Below are positions 42,699 through 50,937 of a DNA stretch of 52,345 bases, piece after piece. The notes beneath the pieces are model-generated. The model did not search any database, was not told the DNA's origin, and saw nothing but the letters and a program-made list of their open reading frames with translations. The DNA comes from Rheinheimera sp. 1928-s (GTDB taxonomy: Bacteria; Pseudomonadota; Gammaproteobacteria; Enterobacterales; Alteromonadaceae): the NCBI RefSeq assembly GCF_029269265.1, contig NZ_JARIXP010000005.1, forward strand, positions 238,497 to 290,841, in the 5' to 3' direction. The position numbers were made by a program, and so were the translations under genes. Position 1 is the stretch's first letter; every line of letters starts with the position of its first letter.

Positions 42699-44261
42699 TT
42701 AAATTTTTACGCTCTTACGGTTAATGCCATATTCGCGCAATTTATTCGCCACAGCTGTGTGACTTAAACCCAGTTTTTTCGCCAATTGACGTGAACTTGG
42801 ATAAGCCGGATAGAGTTTGCGTAATAAATCCGCTTCAAAACTACGTACCGCTTCATCCAGCGTGCCATCAAAATCTTTTTCCAGATAACCAAAGTCACTG
42901 GTGTAACTTGGCAGTTGCATATGCTCTTTATCCAGCTCATAGCCCTCGAGCAACGTCACTGCACGGTACAAGGCATTTTCCAGCTGACGCACATTGCCAG
43001 GCCATGGGTAATGCTGCAGAAAATGCGCGCAGGAGTCTGTCATCTTGGGTGCTTTACGACCCAAGCGGGCGGCAAAACGGGCGATAAAAAACTCGGCTAA
43101 AGGCACCACATCCTGTTTACGTTCGCGCAGTGGTGGCAGATTCAGAGTGAGTACGTTTAAACGGTAGAATAAGTCTTCACGGAATTTGCCTTCCTGCACC
43201 ATGGCCGGTAAGTCTTTTTGTGTGGTGCAAATCACCCGCACGTCCACTTTCACTTCGTTTTCGTCACCAACACGGCGGAAACTACCATCCTGTAAAAAGC
43301 GAATAAGCTTGGTTTGCAGCTCACGCGACATCTCACCTACTTCATCAAGAAACACTGTGCCTTTGTTGGCTTGTTCAAAAATACCTTTTTTCGCTTCACT
43401 GGCCCCTGGAAAAGCATTGGGGCCATGGCCAAAAAGCTCTGACTCAGCCACTAAATCCGGCATAGCAGCCACATTGACCGCTAAAAAAGGTTTGCCTGTT
43501 CTGCTGCTGGCGGCATGGCAAGCGCGGGCCAGAACTTCTTTACCTGTGCCGGTTTCCCCCATAATCAAAATAGGGGCGTCCAGCTGAGCCATTTTTTTCG
43601 CTTCACGCACCACTTTGCGCATTAAGTTGCTATGGGCATGTAAGTTATTAAAGCTCTCCTGATCACCTTTTTTAAACACTACCATCTGCTCGCCTAAACG
43701 GCTTTCAGATTTCAGGTTCAGTACAGCGCCGGCCAGAATATCGTTGCCAGCATCACCCGGCACCAACACAGGCAATAAATCGGCTATAAAACGCTTATTC
43801 TGAATTTCTACCCTGCGGGTTTGCGCCAGCACATCATCACTTTCCAGCCAACGGCTTAAATTAAAACCCTTGACCATGGCAGTCAGCGATTGACCTTCAA
43901 TAGCGCTACGCTCCATAGATAAAGCTTCAAGCGCGGCTTCGTTAATAATGGTGACATTGGCACGGGTATCTATCGCAATAATGCCATCAGGCAAAGTGCG
44001 TAACAAAGTGCTCAGCTCGTTGTGTTCTCGTTCGGATGGCATAAAAGCTGTGGTTTTGACATCGTCAACACCAGGAATACGGCGAATTTTCGCCATCAGT
44101 TCCTGAAACTTTTCAAACTCAACGGTAGGGAATGATACAAAAATCCGCCCAAGAGTAGGATCCACTTCAATACCACGTAAATCCAACTGATAACTGACCA
44201 GGATATTTAACACTTCCTGGGTAATCCCCAGTCGGTCCTGGCAATGAATTTCTAACCTCAT
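42699..44261 (-). CDS. tyrR: TyrR-type aromatic amino acid response regulator
   Basis: A 519-residue regulator: N-terminal ACT domain (MRLEIHCQDRLGITQEVL), PAS-like domain (about 80-190), AAA+ domain with Walker A GETGTGKEVL and Walker B GTVFLDEVGEM, and C-terminal Fis-type helix-turn-helix (SSRQLAKKLGLSHTAVANKL). The loop that binds sigma-54 in relatives (GAFTGA) reads NAFPGA here, as expected for TyrR proteins that work with sigma-70 and bind TyrR boxes. ATG at 44261 is preferred over an ORF start six codons earlier because MRLEI is the family start. It lies between the phenylalanine hydroxylase genes and the homogentisate genes. Confidence 0.95.
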   Translation of the reverse strand: MRLEIHCQDRLGITQEVLNILVSYQLDLRGIEVDPTLGRIFVSFPTVEFEKFQELMAKIRRIPGVDDVKTTAFMPSEREHNELSTLLRTLPDGIIAIDTRANVTIINEAALEALSMERSAIEGQSLTAMVKGFNLSRWLESDDVLAQTRRVEIQNKRFIADLLPVLVPGDAGNDILAGAVLNLKSESRLGEQMVVFKKGDQESFNNLHAHSNLMRKVVREAKKMAQLDAPILIMGETGTGKEVLARACHAASSRTGKPFLAVNVAAMPDLVAESELFGHGPNAFPGASEAKKGIFEQANKGTVFLDEVGEMSRELQTKLIRFLQDGSFRRVGDENEVKVDVRVICTTQKDLPAMVQEGKFREDLFYRLNVLTLNLPPLRERKQDVVPLAEFFIARFAARLGRKAPKMTDSCAHFLQHYPWPGNVRQLENALYRAVTLLEGYELDKEHMQLPSYTSDFGYLEKDFDGTLDEAVRSFEADLLRKLYPAYPSSRQLAKKLGLSHTAVANKLREYGINRKSVKI

Positions 44262-44334
44262 GATAAAAAACCACCTCAAGCTTGTGCTTAGCTTTAATCA
44301 TACGGTAAAGAGGCTCGGGCAGACCAGTATTATT

Positions 44335-44352
44335 TGTAAAGAAATATGCACA
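44335..44352. promoter_or_regulatory. TyrR box-like dyad upstream of tyrR
   Basis: TGTAAA-N6-TGCACA matches TGTAAA-N6-TTTACA with two mismatches in the right arm. It is 74 bases before the tyrR start. Suggests autoregulation, as known for tyrR in enterics. Confidence 0.6.
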
Positions 44353-44430
44353 ACCCCTTTGAACTATCTACGGAGCATGGGGAGTCACGACTGGCAGGGA
44401 TCGAACCGTTAGAACTCTGAGTTACGGATA

Positions 44431-44460
44431 AGACGGGATGGGACAAGCCCACCCCCTACA
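44431..44460 (-). repeat. REP-like palindromic element, copy 2
   Basis: On the minus strand this starts TGTAGGGG and ends CCCGTCT, like the copy at 18001-18030. Its 8-pair stem includes one G-T wobble, around a 5-base loop. Differences from copy 1 are nearly all compensatory within the stem. It lies in the phhB-tyrR gap, 10 bases past the phhB stop. Confidence 0.7.
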
Positions 44461-44470
44461 ACAGCAGATA

Positions 44471-44812
44471 TTAAGAAGCTAACAACGCATCTGTTTTGGC
44501 AGCACAAATAAAATCGTTTTTATGCAGGCCTTTAATGGAGTGCGACCACCAGGTCACGGTTAACTTGCCCCACTCCAGCAACAAGGCCGGATGGTGACCT
44601 TCATCTTCAGCCAGCTGCGCCACTTTCTGATGAAAAGCCCAGGCCAGCTTAAAGTTTTTAAATTTAAATTCACGTTCCAGTTGCAAAATGCCATCGCGGG
44701 CCACTGGGGTCCAGTCCGGGATCTGGTGCATCAGTTGGGCTAATTCTTCATCCGATACCTTGGGAGCATCAGCACGGCAGGCTTCACATTTAGCTTGTTT
44801 TAATTCAGACAT
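44471..44812 (-). CDS. phhB: Pterin-4a-carbinolamine dehydratase
   Basis: A 113-residue enzyme that dehydrates the 4a-hydroxypterin made by phenylalanine hydroxylase so the cofactor can be recycled. [20 protein letters not shown] carries the conserved catalytic His pair and Trp. [18 protein letters not shown] is the family C-terminal motif. The N-terminus has two Cys (KCEAC) as in Pseudomonas PhhB. It lies 27 bases after phhA, as in Pseudomonas phhAB. Confidence 0.96.
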   Translation of the reverse strand: MSELKQAKCEACRADAPKVSDEELAQLMHQIPDWTPVARDGILQLEREFKFKNFKLAWAFHQKVAQLAEDEGHHPALLLEWGKLTVTWWSHSIKGLHKNDFICAAKTDALLAS

Positions 44813-44839
44813 CAGTGTGTTCTCAGTTATCGGCAGAGC

Positions 44840-45640
44840 TTAGCTTGCCTTTTTTTCTTTAGGCGGAAATTTAGGTGCATGTAAACCCAAGGAGCGAGCC
44901 TGTTGGACCCTAGCCATCAAATCCAATTGGGATACATCAAATAAATCGTTAATCGAATTAATCATAAAATACACAGGCTGCATAATGTCGATACGGTAAG
45001 GCGTACGCAGTACATCGACCACATCAAAAGCTTTACGCTCCGGCACTTCTGAGCTGATGGCGTATAACGTTTCACCAGGTGAGGATAAAATACCGCCGCC
45101 ATAAATCCGCAAACCATCTTTGCTGCTTAACAGTCCAAATTCGATGGTAAACCAATACAAACGTGCCAGATAGACCCGGTCCTCTTTGCTGGCTGCTAAG
45201 CCCAATTTGCCATAAGTATGGGTAAACTGGGCAAAAGCAGGATGAGTCAGCATGGCGCAATGACCAAATATTTCATGAAACACATCGGGTTCTTGCAGGT
45301 AATCAAACTCTTCCCTGCTGCGGATAAAAGTGGCAACCGGAAATTCTTTATTGGCTAATAGCTGGAAAAAGCGGTCAAAACTAATGAGTGCTGGTACTTC
45401 AGTCACTTTCCAGCCTGTAGCAGGCTCTAATACTGCATTAATTTCTGCCAGCTGCGGAATACGATCCAGTGGCAAATTAAGTTTTTTCAGTCCATCCAGG
45501 TATTCATCGCAGGCTTTGCCCTCAATACAGGAGAGCTGGCGCTGCATTAACTCAGCCCAGATTTGATTTTCTTCAGCCGACCAGTGAATAAATCCATCTT
45601 CATCCGACTGGTGCGATATGTATTTACTTGATTTGCTCAT
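44840..45640 (-). CDS. phhA: Phenylalanine 4-monooxygenase (hydroxylase)
   Basis: A 266-residue bacterial monomeric-type aromatic amino acid hydroxylase that converts Phe to Tyr with tetrahydropterin. The iron site is EPDVFHEIFGHCAMLTHPAFA (two His, quoted in part) with the Glu in YWFTIEFGLL. GILSSPGETLYAIS and DVLRTPYRIDIMQPVYFMI follow. There is no regulatory ACT domain, which is normal for bacteria. A TyrR-box-like dyad and a 13-pair inverted repeat lie upstream. PhhA and PhhB with TyrR form the upper module of the aromatic catabolic cluster. Confidence 0.97.
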   Translation of the reverse strand: MSKSSKYISHQSDEDGFIHWSAEENQIWAELMQRQLSCIEGKACDEYLDGLKKLNLPLDRIPQLAEINAVLEPATGWKVTEVPALISFDRFFQLLANKEFPVATFIRSREEFDYLQEPDVFHEIFGHCAMLTHPAFAQFTHTYGKLGLAASKEDRVYLARLYWFTIEFGLLSSKDGLRIYGGGILSSPGETLYAISSEVPERKAFDVVDVLRTPYRIDIMQPVYFMINSINDLFDVSQLDLMARVQQARSLGLHAPKFPPKEKKAS

Positions 45641-45730
45641 AGAACCCTGTTGTTTCGATCTTATAGTGGTTTTATCAACCTTTTAGTTGCGGCCGATACT
45701 AGAGGATTGGACAACGGCTGTTAACCCATT

Positions 45731-45758
45731 GCAGAGTTGACGTTCACGTCAACTCTGC
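45731..45758. repeat. Perfect 13-base-pair inverted repeat between megL and phhA
   Basis: GCAGAGTTGACGT (45731-45743) and its exact reverse complement (45746-45758) are separated by 2 bases. No long T-run follows on either strand, although TGGTTTTG follows on the plus side. It lies downstream of the methionine gamma-lyase stop and 90 bases before the phhA start. It could be a terminator stem of the first or an operator or leader element of the second. Confidence 0.8.
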
Positions 45759-45764
45759 TGGTTT

Positions 45765-45782
45765 TGTAAAGCTATGGTTACA
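45765..45782. promoter_or_regulatory. TyrR box upstream of phhA
   Basis: TGTAAA-N6-GTTACA matches TGTAAA-N6-TTTACA with one mismatch. It lies 125 bases before the phhA start and next to the 13-pair inverted repeat. The box type is the one bound by TyrR and PhhR, and tyrR is two genes away. Confidence 0.7.
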
Positions 45783-45791
45783 ACAAAGTAC

Positions 45792-46997
45792 TTAGCTTTG
45801 CTGCCGTTTGCGCATCAAGGCGAGGGCTTGCTCCAAGTCGGCAATAATATCTTCGACATGCTCAAGCCCGACAGAAATACGAATTAAGCCATCACTGATA
45901 CCGGCCATTTGGCGTTCTTCTGACGTGTAAGGACTATGAGTCATTGAAGCCGGGTGCTGAATAAGCGACTCTGCATCGCCAAGACTGACCGCAAGGCTCA
46001 GTAATTCGCACTGATTAATAAAATAGCGGCCATCATCCAGGCTGCCATTGAGCTCAAAGGCCAACACACCACCAGCAGCTTTCATTTGTTTGCCGATAAA
46101 TGTGTAACCCGGATGCGATTTTAAGCCCGGGTAATAGACCTGGCCTATAGCCGGGTGTGATTCCAAATATTCCGCAACTTTTTGTGCATTCTGACAATGC
46201 CGTTCCATTCGCACCGACAAGGTTTTTAAGCCACGGATAATCAACCAAGCATCATGCGGGCTGATAGTTGCGCCCATATCTTTCAGGGTAGTCAGCTTAA
46301 TTTGCGTAATACGTTCAGCACTGCCCACGATAATGCCTGCTACCACATCGCCATGGCCGTTCAGGTACTTGGTGGCACTGTGCAAAATCAGGTCTATGCC
46401 ATAGTCCGCCGGTTTTTGCAGTAAAGGCGTAAGGAAAGTGTTGTCGATCACAGAAATCAGTTGGTGCTGTTTGGCAAACTGGCCAATAAAATCTAAATCC
46501 AGCACTGTTAAAGTTGGGTTGATGGGCGTTTCGGCAAAAATCATTTTTGTGTTCGGTTTAAGCGCTTTTTTGATGGCGTTGTGATCTGTCATATCCACAA
46601 AACTAACGTCTATACCATAGCGGGCAAACTGATGATTAAACAGCGCAAAACTGCAGCCATAAATGGCTTTGCTGGCAATCAGATGATCACCTTGTTGTAA
46701 AAAGGCCATAGTGGCAGCAGCGACAGCGCCCATGCCTGTTGCTGTTGCAGCGGCATCTTCCATACCTTCCAAAGCTGCAACTTTCAACTCCAGCTCACGT
46801 GTGGTTGGGTTACCTAAACGAGTGTAGATATAACCTTGCTCTTCACCAGCAAAACGAGCGGCGCCTTGTTCGGCACTGTCAAATACAAAAGTGGAGGTTT
46901 GGTACAAAGGAGTGGCTAAAGCGCCATGTGGGTTTAAACCGGTTTTTCCGGCATGGATACATACCGTATCAGGATGACTGTACTGCTGCTTACTCAT
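45792..46997 (-). CDS. megL: Methionine gamma-lyase
   Basis: A 401-residue PLP enzyme of the Cys/Met metabolism family that cleaves methionine to methanethiol, ammonia and 2-oxobutyrate. The PLP lysine is in ILHSATKYLNGHGDVVAG. Methionine lyases of this type carry a Cys near the active site in AIYGCSFALF, which is seen here and separates it from cystathionine enzymes. YTRLGNPTTRELE and DNTFLTPLLQKP are conserved. ATG at 46997 gives the family length. A longer in-frame extension to 47117 is rejected. Cystathionine beta/gamma-lyase activity cannot be excluded. Confidence 0.88.
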   Translation of the reverse strand: MSKQQYSHPDTVCIHAGKTGLNPHGALATPLYQTSTFVFDSAEQGAARFAGEEQGYIYTRLGNPTTRELELKVAALEGMEDAAATATGMGAVAAATMAFLQQGDHLIASKAIYGCSFALFNHQFARYGIDVSFVDMTDHNAIKKALKPNTKMIFAETPINPTLTVLDLDFIGQFAKQHQLISVIDNTFLTPLLQKPADYGIDLILHSATKYLNGHGDVVAGIIVGSAERITQIKLTTLKDMGATISPHDAWLIIRGLKTLSVRMERHCQNAQKVAEYLESHPAIGQVYYPGLKSHPGYTFIGKQMKAAGGVLAFELNGSLDDGRYFINQCELLSLAVSLGDAESLIQHPASMTHSPYTSEERQMAGISDGLIRISVGLEHVEDIIADLEQALALMRKRQQS

Positions 46998-47039
46998 AAA
47001 AACACCTGTCATTGCTATTGTTTTATTTTTTATGAGTTT

Positions 47040-47068
47040 TTTATACCGAGCAGGCAGATCAGCAACAA
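47040..47068 (-). promoter_or_regulatory. Sigma-70-type promoter of megL
   Basis: On the minus strand TTGTTG (47063-47068) and TATAAA (47040-47045) are 17 bases apart, giving a start about 35 bases before the megL ATG. The -35 match is moderate. Confidence 0.5.
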
Positions 47069-47081
47069 GGCATATAGACAT

Positions 47082-47107
47082 CTGACGGTCTGAAGCAGCA
47101 CCGTCAG
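47082..47107. repeat. Inverted repeat between ycjF and megL
   Basis: CTGACGGT (47082-47089) and ACCGTCAG (47100-47107) form a perfect 8-base-pair stem with a 10-base loop. TTTTC follows on the plus side only. It lies between the ycjF stop and the megL promoter, so on the minus strand it could act as a weak or Rho-assisted stop, or be a protein-binding site. Confidence 0.55.
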
Positions 47108-47136
47108 TTTTCACCAAAACAAGGAGAGATGTAGCG

Positions 47137-48150
47137 TTAAGTTGACAAAGGAGCAGCTTTGCCCAGCAGACGCCGCACTAAGGCTTTGCTTAAATCCAGC
47201 AAACTTAGCTTCTGGCTTTGCGCCAATGGCAAAGGCCGTAACAACTCCTGCGCCGCTAAACCTAAGCGGGCGACCAACATACCTGCTATTAACCCCTGCC
47301 CTGCCCGCATCGACAATTTGCTGGTCAGTTCAGCTCCTATCAGATCTGAACCTAAATCCAGCGCTAGCTCGGAACTGCCCGCCCATAGTAAAGCGGCAAA
47401 TAAATGTTTGATCAAAAGCAGACTACGCAATTGCCCTAATGAAGCACCGTAACTTTCTGCCATTTGACGTAACAATTTACTGGTGCGCCAGAGCACCAAC
47501 AGCATATCGGCCAAAGCAAAAGGACTGACGGCAACCGCCATAGCGGCATCAGCTGAAGCCTGATGAATTTGTTGTCGCACACGAGCATCGGCTTTACTCA
47601 GCACCTTTAGTTCAAACAAATCCAGTAGTTCCTGATCGCTGTGTTCTGTTTGTTTTTGTGCTTTCCAGTCGGCCACATCCTGTTGTGTGGATTCAGGTAA
47701 AACGGCGGCGATATCCAGACACAGCTGTTCAGCTTCACCGTATTGGATGCTGGCATGAATACGCTGATGCGCTTGTTGCCACTTTCTGGTTTTTGCTAAA
47801 CGCCGCCATAAACGCCATTCACGCAGCAGCAGCAAGCTGCCTAAGGTAAATAAAGCAACACAAAATAAGGCTTCCAGCACAGTACTGATACCAGGTGCTG
47901 TAAAAGCCTGCTGGATAGTAGTTACTGCGCTGTATAAAGCCACTGCCACTAATAGCACAACACTGCTGACGCCAGCCCATAGCAAAGCAGACACAGGCTT
48001 GCGTTTTGGTGGTTCCGGCTCGACGTGTGGCTCGACCACAAAATCCGTCTGTTCAAACTGCTGTGCTTTGGTCAACGGCAGTTCTGAAACCAGATCTGAA
48101 CTAATAAAATCGGCCTCTTTAAAGCTTTTCGCTTGTTTTAAATCGGTCAT
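47137..48150 (-). CDS. ycjF: YcjF family (TIGR01620, DUF697) membrane protein
   Basis: A 337-residue inner-membrane protein that is the usual partner of YcjX downstream of psp genes. The N-terminal 60 residues are acidic and polar. Two transmembrane helices follow (about 58-80, ALLWAGVSSVVLLVAVAL, and about 88-110, EALFCVALFTLGSLLLL). The DUF697 domain begins at about 180 and contains SPFALADMLLVLWRTSKLL and further hydrophobic helices. Function is unknown apart from its tie to membrane stress. The start overlaps ycjX by 4 bases. Confidence 0.93.
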   Translation of the reverse strand: MTDLKQAKSFKEADFISSDLVSELPLTKAQQFEQTDFVVEPHVEPEPPKRKPVSALLWAGVSSVVLLVAVALYSAVTTIQQAFTAPGISTVLEALFCVALFTLGSLLLLREWRLWRRLAKTRKWQQAHQRIHASIQYGEAEQLCLDIAAVLPESTQQDVADWKAQKQTEHSDQELLDLFELKVLSKADARVRQQIHQASADAAMAVAVSPFALADMLLVLWRTSKLLRQMAESYGASLGQLRSLLLIKHLFAALLWAGSSELALDLGSDLIGAELTSKLSMRAGQGLIAGMLVARLGLAAQELLRPLPLAQSQKLSLLDLSKALVRRLLGKAAPLST

Positions 48151-49526
48151 GTCAGTTTATCTCCTAACAGGTACTCAAGCAGATGATCCAAGCGGATATG
48201 TTGCAGCACTTGCTGTTTAGGCCATGGCAAAGGTGCCAATGACTGAAACTCAAAATGATGTTCGGTAAAAAGCTGATGATCCGGCCAGTAGCGTGGCACG
48301 TCGCCCGGATAATAAGTCAAGGCTTCACCTGTTGCTGCACTGATACCCCGTAAACAGGGCTGTTGCTGACCATTTTGTTTCACAAAACCTGCTTCGCTGG
48401 CCTTGATAGCGGCTATCGCCATCACTTCGTACGGACAAAGCTGAAATTTCACGCTCTGCAGATGCTGCAGCAACAGCTGCTGCAATAATAATGTCAGCGC
48501 CTGATGCTGATCCGGTGTGACATGGTCGGCTTTACTGACCGCAAATAACACTTTACTGATGCGGGGTTTAAAAATACGCCGCAGCCAGTGTTCAGGGCCA
48601 TAATCAAAACTCTGTAAAATCAGCAATAAACTTTGTTTCAACTCTAAGAGCGCAGACTCACCAGCATTCAGTGCGCCCAAAATATCAACCAGCACCACCT
48701 GACGGTCTAAACCTGAAAAGTACTGACGGTAAAAAGGCTCAATCACCTTGCTCTGGTAACTGACAAAGTGCTTTTGCATCAAGTCCACCAAAGCGCCACC
48801 TTGTGCCAGCTGTTCTGGCAACAGAGGAAGCAGTTGCAAAAGCGGAGTTCCCTCAAATTCACCCGGTACCAGTAAACGGCCCGGCTGATTTAAATAAGCC
48901 CCTGCAACTTCACGGAATTGCTTCAGTAAGGTGCTGTATTCACTGCACAGCTCTTGCACTGAAAGCACTGACGTATCATTTAAATCAATAGCTTGTAGTC
49001 GCTGTTTAAATCCTTCTGCGGTGGCGGCCCTATGGGATTGGGCAAATAGCAACCAGCTTTGTTCACACCACTGCTGGTAACTTTGTTGCAGCATAGGTAA
49101 GTCCAGCAGCCACTCGCCCGGATAATCCACCAGCACCAGTTCAGTTTCCTGAAAATCCTGAAAACGGGCGCGCAAACTCGATTCACTCTGATAACGCAAA
49201 GCTAAGGTCAACTGACTCCAGCCGACAGTCGAAGGTGGCCAGCAAGCAGGCTGTTGCTGCAGGTAACTTAAGTTTTTTTCAAACCCAAAACGAGGCAGCT
49301 GTGGCAATTGATTGTCATCAATACGAGCCCCCAACCAGCGTTTTTGCATCACAGAGAAAAAGGGTAAATAAGAAGAGTGACTTTGGGTTAGCTGGTGCAC
49401 TATTGCAGTTAAGAGCGCAGTTTTTCCTGCGCCGCTTAAGCCGGTAACACCCAGTCTGAGTTGACGGTGAAAGGCACGCTGCGTCAATTGTTCTGAATGC
49501 CAGCGCGCCTTTTTTAACCAATCCAT
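48147..49526 (-). CDS. ycjX: YcjX family P-loop protein
   Basis: A 459-residue GTPase-like protein. The Walker A motif is GVTGLSGAGKTALLTAI at residues 27-43. LVLVDYPGEWLLDLP provides a Walker B-like block and VLFAVSKADHVTPDQHQ resembles an N/TKxD guanine-recognition motif. YcjX is induced with psp genes in enterics, and the molecular role is unknown. It starts 35 bases after pspC and overlaps ycjF by 4 bases, so the pspABC-ycjXF order is preserved. Confidence 0.95.
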   Translation of the reverse strand: MDWLKKARWHSEQLTQRAFHRQLRLGVTGLSGAGKTALLTAIVHQLTQSHSSYLPFFSVMQKRWLGARIDDNQLPQLPRFGFEKNLSYLQQQPACWPPSTVGWSQLTLALRYQSESSLRARFQDFQETELVLVDYPGEWLLDLPMLQQSYQQWCEQSWLLFAQSHRAATAEGFKQRLQAIDLNDTSVLSVQELCSEYSTLLKQFREVAGAYLNQPGRLLVPGEFEGTPLLQLLPLLPEQLAQGGALVDLMQKHFVSYQSKVIEPFYRQYFSGLDRQVVLVDILGALNAGESALLELKQSLLLILQSFDYGPEHWLRRIFKPRISKVLFAVSKADHVTPDQHQALTLLLQQLLLQHLQSVKFQLCPYEVMAIAAIKASEAGFVKQNGQQQPCLRGISAATGEALTYYPGDVPRYWPDHQLFTEHHFEFQSLAPLPWPKQQVLQHIRLDHLLEYLLGDKLT

Positions 49527-49561
49527 GCAGTGTTCCTATATGGTGTCTTTCGACAGACTCA

Positions 49562-49972
49562 CTATAACTTGCTGATTTCTCTGTTCAGTTGAAACTTGGC
49601 AGAGGTGACATGAGTTTCCATGTCGCGTAAACGTAATTCCAGGCTATTAAATTGATTGACCAGATGATGTAAGGCTGACTTAGGCACTTCACCACGTTGC
49701 CATACCCGGGTTTTTACTTCTACAGGGCGTTCATCGTACGCAGATTCAGTGAAGCCTTTTTTCGCTTCATGCACTGATTTCTTCTCCAGAATAAACCAGG
49801 CTGCCACGTACAAAACAGGCAACAAACCACCTAAACCTAATAACACCGAAGTAACCACAATCAACCGCACTAACCACACTTCCCAACCGAAGTAGTCTGC
49901 AATACCAGCACAGACCCCGGCCAGTTTGCCGTTGCGGTCGTCCCGCAACAGCTCTTTGCGTATTTTAGTCAT
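49562..49972 (-). CDS. pspC: Phage shock protein C
   Basis: A 136-residue inner-membrane regulator. The N-terminal PspC domain is GKLAGVCAGIADYFGWEVWLVR followed by a transmembrane stretch (LIVVTSVLLGLGGLLPVLYVAAWFIL, in parts). The C-terminal half has a leucine-rich coiled coil (LVNQFNSLELRLRDMETHV) that in E. coli interacts with PspB and PspA. ATG at 49972 is used, within the 3' end of pspB, with GGAGGGAG about 5-9 bases upstream. An ORF start ten codons earlier lies even deeper in pspB and has no family match. Confidence 0.94.
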   Translation of the reverse strand: MTKIRKELLRDDRNGKLAGVCAGIADYFGWEVWLVRLIVVTSVLLGLGGLLPVLYVAAWFILEKKSVHEAKKGFTESAYDERPVEVKTRVWQRGEVPKSALHHLVNQFNSLELRLRDMETHVTSAKFQLNREISKL

Positions 49973-50201
49973 GTTTCTCCCTCCACTTCGGCGACTCCGC
50001 ATCTAAGATCGCTTCGAGCGTCTTGATGCGGTCTGCCATTTTTTCAGCGCGATGGGACAACTCATTCAGTTGAGCCAGCTCACTGTCCCCCAACCCTTCA
50101 CCAATTTTGTTTTTGCTTCTGTAGTGCATAAAAACCCACAGCGGCGCCACAAAAATCATGAACAGAATAAAAGGTACACCAATAATTTCATGAAGTGTCA
50201 T
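49965..50201 (-). CDS. pspB: Phage shock protein B
   Basis: A 78-residue membrane protein with one N-terminal transmembrane helix (IIGVPFILFMIFVAPLWVFM) and a C-terminal leucine-zipper-like helix (LAQLNELSHRAEKMADRIKTLEAIL, in parts). HYRSKNK after the helix is typical. PspB relays envelope stress to PspA with PspC. AGGAG lies 8 bases before the ATG. It overlaps pspC by 8 bases and follows pspA by 25 bases. Confidence 0.95.
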   Translation of the reverse strand: MTLHEIIGVPFILFMIFVAPLWVFMHYRSKNKIGEGLGDSELAQLNELSHRAEKMADRIKTLEAILDAESPKWREKHD

Positions 50202-50226
50202 TGATAGCTCCTATAACGCCTGATAA

Positions 50227-50895
50227 TCAGGCGTTATCTTTTTTAGACATTTTAGCTTTTAATTCAGCCAGTTCGTTATCGATTTTCTCAGATGAAGCCA
50301 ATTCTGCAAACTCATCTTTTAAGGTTTTTTTACCTAAATCGTACGATTCAACCTGAGCTTCCAGTGAATCGATTTTTTGCTCATAGCGTTCAAACTTGTA
50401 CATGGCATCGTTTAAACGGTTGCTGTCTAAGCTGCGCTTTACATCTAAACGAGATGACACAGTTTTCTGGCGCATCAGCATGGCTTTCTGACGAGCTTTG
50501 GCATCTGCTAACTTGTCCTGTAACTGACTGACTTCATCCTGCAATTTGCTGACATGTTCATCTAAATGACTGATATCAGCAGCTACTGCTGCAGCCTGGT
50601 CAGCTGCTTTTTGACGTTCAATCAGTGCAGCACGGGCTAAGTCTTCACGTTCTTTGCTCAAAGCCAGTTCAGCTTTAGCCTGCCAGTCGGCCACTTCAGC
50701 TTCCAATTTAGACACTACACGTTGCAGTTCTTTTTTCTCTGCAATGGTTTTGGCTGAGGTAGAACGCACTTCAACCAGCGTGTCTTCCATTTCCTGAATA
50801 ATCAGGCGGACCATTTTTTCCGGATCTTCTGCTTTATCTAATAAAGCATTGATGTTGGAGTTTACGATATCTGAAAAGCGAGAGAAGATACCCAT
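50227..50895 (-). CDS. pspA: Phage shock protein A
   Basis: A 222-residue coiled-coil ESCRT-III-like protein. MGIFSRFSDIVNSNINALLDKAEDPEKMVRL (in parts) is the amphipathic N-terminus and start of the first helix. Long Ala/Glu/Lys-rich helices follow (about 25-145) and the end is ELKAKMSKKDNA. PspA coats damaged inner membrane and in the resting state inhibits PspF. AGAGGT precedes the ATG. It is divergent from pspF, with 183 bases between for the shared control region. Confidence 0.97.
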   Translation of the reverse strand: MGIFSRFSDIVNSNINALLDKAEDPEKMVRLIIQEMEDTLVEVRSTSAKTIAEKKELQRVVSKLEAEVADWQAKAELALSKEREDLARAALIERQKAADQAAAVAADISHLDEHVSKLQDEVSQLQDKLADAKARQKAMLMRQKTVSSRLDVKRSLDSNRLNDAMYKFERYEQKIDSLEAQVESYDLGKKTLKDEFAELASSEKIDNELAELKAKMSKKDNA

Positions 50896-50937
50896 AATGT
50901 TTTACCTCTTAATGACTTGTTGGATTCGCTATAACCT

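Noticed and set aside
44360-44430. tRNA-like text on the minus strand (GGTTCGATCCCTGCCA near 44372-44395)
   Set aside because: The T-loop sequence is present but the flanking bases do not form a T-stem, and no acceptor, D or anticodon arm could be built. Treated as chance or an unrecognisable remnant.
44827-44834. GCCGATAA octamer upstream of phhB as a FliA promoter
   Set aside because: Its -35 region does not fit, and phhB is a metabolic gene inside an operon. Same octamer at 3718-3725 and 13265-13272 lies within genes.
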